8,959 nucleotides of DNA, taken from Thiotrichales bacterium (GTDB lineage Bacteria; Pseudomonadota; Gammaproteobacteria; UWMA-0217). This document shows, piece after piece, positions 6,767 to 8,959 of the stretch. Location of the stretch: contig JANTGD010000127.1 in the NCBI GenBank assembly GCA_024763135.1, positions 1 through 8,959 on the forward strand, given 5' to 3'. The notes under the pieces were generated by a model. That model did no database searches. It was given only the letters and a program-made list of their open reading frames with translations, and was not told the origin of the DNA. Within the stretch, counting starts at the first letter, position 1, and the number at the start of each line of letters is the position of its first letter. Made by a program: the position numbers and the translations under genes.

Positions 6767-7082
6767 AGCGCGGGAGCGCAGCGGTTTGTGTCAAAACGCG
6801 GTGAGGCTCCACGGCGGGGACAATCTGAAAAAAAGTCTCACCTTCACGTATCATGCCGAGTTCCGTGCGTGCGCGCTCCTCTAGCGCCACCTCGCCTTGC
6901 CGGAGATCCAGCACTTCAGCCTCCAGTGCCGCATTCCGCGCCTGACGGCGCTCATTGTCAGCACGCTGCGCCTCTACCGCCTGGCGAAGTGCAAACACGT
7001 CGGCCAAGCTACCGTCACCTACCCACAAGCGAAACTGAAGCTGCACTAGAATAACCAGCAAAATAGCGATTAAGAGTCTCAT
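6765..7082 (-). CDS. ftsB: Cell division protein FtsB
   Basis: FtsB is a small bitopic inner-membrane protein of the divisome that forms the FtsQ-FtsB-FtsL complex. The 105-residue product (E. coli 103) has the expected plan. A single membrane helix spans about residues 3-19 (LLIAILLVILVQLQF). It is followed by the family motif RLWVGDGSLADV (18-29), a periplasmic coiled coil at about 30-65 (RADNERRQARNAALEAEV), and the conserved EERARTELGMIREGETFF block (68-85). The position between eno and ispD is the classic gammaproteobacterial context. The ATG at 7082 has only a weak GGA upstream. A candidate promoter and the eno terminator lie in the 162-bp gap before it. The stop codon TAG overlaps a 34-bp palindrome. 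Confidence 0.95.
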   Translation of the reverse strand: MRLLIAILLVILVQLQFRLWVGDGSLADVFALRQAVEAQRADNERRQARNAALEAEVLDLRQGEVALEERARTELGMIREGETFFQIVPAVEPHRVLTQTAALPR

Positions 7083-7125
7083 TGGTATCCAAACATGAGG
7101 ACGGCTGATGTTCCCTATCAGCGTA

Positions 7126-7131
7126 ATTATA
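7126..7131 (-). promoter_or_regulatory. Candidate sigma-70 promoter for ftsB-ispD-ispF-cysS
   Basis: On the minus strand there is a perfect -10 box, TATAAT. A weak -35 match (TTGTAG) lies at a long spacing of 19. It lies after the eno terminator and about 44 bases before the ftsB start codon, a sensible place for an operon promoter. The poor -35 lowers confidence. Confidence 0.5.
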
Positions 7132-7188
7132 GACTGATTAATTCTTTATGCTACAACAAGTTGCCAGATTGATCTAATAGTTTAAATC

Positions 7189-7212
7189 AAAAAAGGCCGC
7201 GAACTGCGGCCC
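7189..7212 (-). terminator. Intrinsic terminator of eno
   Basis: On the minus strand GGCCGC, a five-base loop and GCGGCC form a GC-only 6-bp stem followed directly by six T's. It begins about 33 bases after the eno stop codon. This is a textbook rho-independent terminator and separates eno from the ftsB operon. Confidence 0.9.
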
Positions 7213-7244
7213 AAAGACTCTGGGACAACCCTTTTTGCCGGTGG

Positions 7245-8522
7245 TTAGAACTGCTTGAAGGCCGATTTGCCCGCATACGCCGCATTGGCGCCCAGTGCCT
7301 CCTCAATGCGTAACAGCTGATTGTATTTGGCCACGCGGTCCGAGCGGGACATCGACCCGGTCTTGATTTGGCCCGTACCGGTCGCAACCACTAAATCGGC
7401 GATGGTGACATCCTCGGTTTCTCCTGAGCGATGAGAGACAACCGCTGTATATCCAGCGTCCTTGGCCATCTGAATGGCTGCCAAGGTCTCGGTCAGGGTA
7501 CCAATCTGATTGACCTTGATTAAGATTGAGTTGGCAATGTGTTTATCGATGCCTTCTTTAAAAATCTTGGTATTGGTGACGAATAAATCATCTCCGACCA
7601 ACTGAATCCGCTGGCCGAGTTTTTCTGTGAGAATCTTCCAGCCATCCCAATCGTCCTCAGCCAGTCCATCTTCTATGGTCAGGATCGGATACTGATCGAC
7701 CCAGGCGCTCAAATAATCGACAAACCCAGCCGCATCGAACTGACGGCCTTCTGAAGCCAGGTTATACAGACCATTTTCATAAAATTCTGAACTCGCAGTA
7801 TCAAGACCCAGCCAAATATCTTCGCCCGCTTTATAACCAGCCTTATCGATGGCTTCCAAAATCGTTTCGATAGCTTCTTCATTGGACGATAGATTGGGAG
7901 CAAAACCCCCTTCATCCCCAACCGTGGTATTCAACCCGCGCGCTGCAAGTACCGATTTGAGCTGGTGAAAAACCTCGGCCCCATAGCGCACGGCTTCCGA
8001 AAAGCTGGGTGCACCTACCGGCAGAATCATGAATTCCTGAAGATCCACGCTATTGTCCGCATGCGCACCACCATTGATGATGTTCATCATCGGCACGGGA
8101 AGCAGATGCGCTTCGGCACCACCCAAATAGGCATACAAGGGTTGCCCAGCATTGGCCGCCGCTGCGTGTGCGCTGGCCAGAGACACGGCTAAAATGGCAT
8201 TGGCGCCAAGTTTTGCTTTATTGTCAGTGCCGTCCAGTGCCAGCATCCGTTCATCGAGACTGGCCTGATCGTCGACAGACATACCCAGCAAAGCATCCTG
8301 AATCACTCCATTAACATGCCCAACGGCTTTGAGAACCCCCTTGCCACCAAAGGCCGCTTCGCCATCGCGTAGCTCAATGGCTTCACGTGCGCCTGTCGAG
8401 GCACCCGAAGGCACGGCGGCCCGTCCCATCACGCCATTGTCCAGAATCACATCGGCTTCCACCGTGGGATTCCCGCGTGAATCGATAATCTGCCTGCCTT
8501 TAATCGCTTTAATTGTTGCCAT
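7245..8522 (-). CDS. eno: Enolase (phosphopyruvate hydratase)
   Basis: Enolase interconverts 2-phosphoglycerate and phosphoenolpyruvate in glycolysis. In many proteobacteria it is also a component of the RNase E degradosome. The product is 425 residues (E. coli 432). Motifs are intact: the N-terminal DSRGNPTVE (14-22), the mobile loop SGASTG (39-44), and GDEGGFAP with the proton donor E204. The magnesium ligands are D241, E284 and D311, and the catalytic base is K336 in LIKVNQIGT. The SHRSGETED signature is at 363-371. The ATG at 8522 has a good Shine-Dalgarno, AGGAG, ten bases upstream (8533-8537). The gene ends with its own terminator. The upstream neighbour is not the pyrG or kdsA often found there but a non-coding stretch. 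Confidence 0.98.
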   Translation of the reverse strand: MATIKAIKGRQIIDSRGNPTVEADVILDNGVMGRAAVPSGASTGAREAIELRDGEAAFGGKGVLKAVGHVNGVIQDALLGMSVDDQASLDERMLALDGTDNKAKLGANAILAVSLASAHAAAANAGQPLYAYLGGAEAHLLPVPMMNIINGGAHADNSVDLQEFMILPVGAPSFSEAVRYGAEVFHQLKSVLAARGLNTTVGDEGGFAPNLSSNEEAIETILEAIDKAGYKAGEDIWLGLDTASSEFYENGLYNLASEGRQFDAAGFVDYLSAWVDQYPILTIEDGLAEDDWDGWKILTEKLGQRIQLVGDDLFVTNTKIFKEGIDKHIANSILIKVNQIGTLTETLAAIQMAKDAGYTAVVSHRSGETEDVTIADLVVATGTGQIKTGSMSRSDRVAKYNQLLRIEEALGANAAYAGKSAFKQF

Positions 8523-8544
8523 GCAAATAAAACTCCTATCTTAA

Positions 8545-8574
8545 AGAATAATTAAGCCCGTCGGTGGGCATCAA
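8545..8574 (-). promoter_or_regulatory. Candidate eno promoter with a palindrome between its boxes
   Basis: On the minus strand TTGATG (8569-8574) and TATTCT (8545-8550) are separated by 18 bases. They sit just upstream of the eno ribosome binding site. GCCC and GGGC arms (8556-8559, 8566-8569) form a short inverted repeat between the two boxes, a place where an operator could lie. Both boxes are imperfect, so this is a moderate guess. Confidence 0.35.
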
Positions 8575-8656
8575 AATAAAAACTATTGCTTGAACCGCTT
8601 ATGCTAAACCGATCCAGCATGCCGTGATCTTCCACACCTTGGCAGGCCAGCTACTA

Positions 8657-8705
8657 AACTCATATTTTTCGCCTTGATCAGGCGTATCTCAGAGGCAATC
8701 TGAGC
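8657..8705 (+). repeat. P copy of the 49-bp two-hairpin repeat
   Basis: The sequence matches the minus strand of 3631-3679 at 43/49. It forms two clean stem-loops read on the plus strand: CGCCT/AGGCG (8670-8684) and CTCAGA/TCTGAG (8688-8704), three bases apart and preceded by a T-rich run. The plus-strand sense points away from eno. Confidence 0.75.
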
Positions 8706-8768
8706 AGTTAATCATAGTACAACCTTATACTGAGCGCCCCAGATGTTATGGTTTAAAGTGCGGCTGGT

Positions 8769-8785
8769 GATCAGCTAAACTGATC
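8769..8785. repeat. Short inverted repeat upstream of eno
   Basis: GATCAG and CTGATC are perfect arms around a CTAAA loop. It could be a regulator's operator or a small hairpin. No T-tract follows on either strand. Confidence 0.4.
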
Positions 8786-8846
8786 GGCTTCGTTCTATAG
8801 CAGCGCGATTCGTATCCGACCGGCAACCCCTCCCTTGAATGCGCGC

Positions 8847-8871
8847 CTAGTACCTCGTCCAATTTAAAATG
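8847..8871 (+). repeat. Decayed copy of the ftsB-end palindrome
   Basis: Twenty-five bases match the minus strand of 6744-6768 at 22/25, including CTAGTAC, TCGTCCA and the TTTAAA centre. The far arm of the palindrome is degraded here. Two of the three changes fall at symmetric positions beside TTTAAA, so the core stays nearly palindromic. Confidence 0.65.
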
Positions 8872-8959
8872 ACGGACTCAGCGCTTTTGTGATGCTGCGC
8901 ATCAAGGCGCAGTGCGCAGGCAATGGCAGCGTCCTTGGCAAGCACTGCAACACCGAGGC

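Larger units (their letters stand above)
8523..8959. other. Gene-free region upstream of eno, rich in small hairpins
   Basis: No frame reads as a recognisable protein through this stretch. The longest frame entering from the right edge on the minus strand stops near 8849 after about 36 codons, and I do not recognise it. The region contains the eno promoter area, the P copy of the 49-bp repeat, an inverted repeat GATCAG-CTAAA-CTGATC (8769-8785), the decayed palindrome at 8847-8871, and CTGCGC/GCGCAG arms around 8890-8915. Confidence 0.6.

Noticed and set aside
8585..8600. tRNA T-loop-like GGTTCAAGC on the minus strand
   Set aside because: There is no matching T-stem, anticodon arm or acceptor stem around it.
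8670..8704. Tandem hairpins as terminator of a gene to the right
   Set aside because: Read toward eno the hairpins are followed by A's, not T's. Read the other way the T-run precedes them.
8849..8959. C-terminal end of a gene entering from the right edge
   Set aside because: About 36 open codons on the minus strand end at a stop inside the decayed palindrome, and I recognise no family. This is too little to call.

Overview
The window looks like core chromosome from a gammaproteobacterium-like organism of moderate GC. The evidence is the eno-ftsB-ispD-ispF gene order with truD nearby, and a fused two-domain MnmC. I cannot name a genus from the sequence alone. Seven genes are secure: truD, mnmC, cysS, ispF, ispD, ftsB and eno. 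All are full length with intact key motifs. All are on the minus strand except mnmC.

Layout from right to left, the direction of most transcription. Bases 8523-8959 are non-coding, rich in small hairpins, and carry the eno promoter region. Then comes eno (enolase), closed by a clear intrinsic terminator. A candidate promoter with a perfect -10 box precedes ftsB, followed by ispD, ispF and cysS. ispD and ispF overlap by ATGA, and cysS follows ispF after 61 bp. Next is an 820-bp gene-free stretch (3173-3992) crowded with repeats. Finally come mnmC (plus) and truD (minus), whose start codons face away from each other across only 14 bp.

The genes are housekeeping: glycolysis (Eno), division-site assembly (FtsB), the MEP isoprenoid pathway (IspD, IspF), tRNA charging (CysS) and tRNA modification (TruD at U13, MnmC at U34). 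TruD and MnmC share tRNA-Glu as a substrate in E. coli.

The unusual material is between the genes. A 97-bp sequence occurs in inverted orientation on both sides of the truD-mnmC pair (1-97 and 3426-3522, 94/97 identical). The second copy sits in a 165-bp element with 19-bp perfect terminal inverted repeats, and most of its length can fold back on itself. An 84-bp shortened relative lies directly beside it. A different 49-bp repeat lies downstream of cysS (3631-3679) and upstream of eno (8657-8705). Its six differences are all transitions, and five of them turn Watson-Crick pairs into G-U pairs in two predicted hairpins, as expected if the element works as RNA. A 34-bp perfect palindrome overlaps the ftsB stop codon and has a decayed half-copy upstream of eno. 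The best candidates for something undescribed are these small, structured, non-coding repeat families, not a new protein system.
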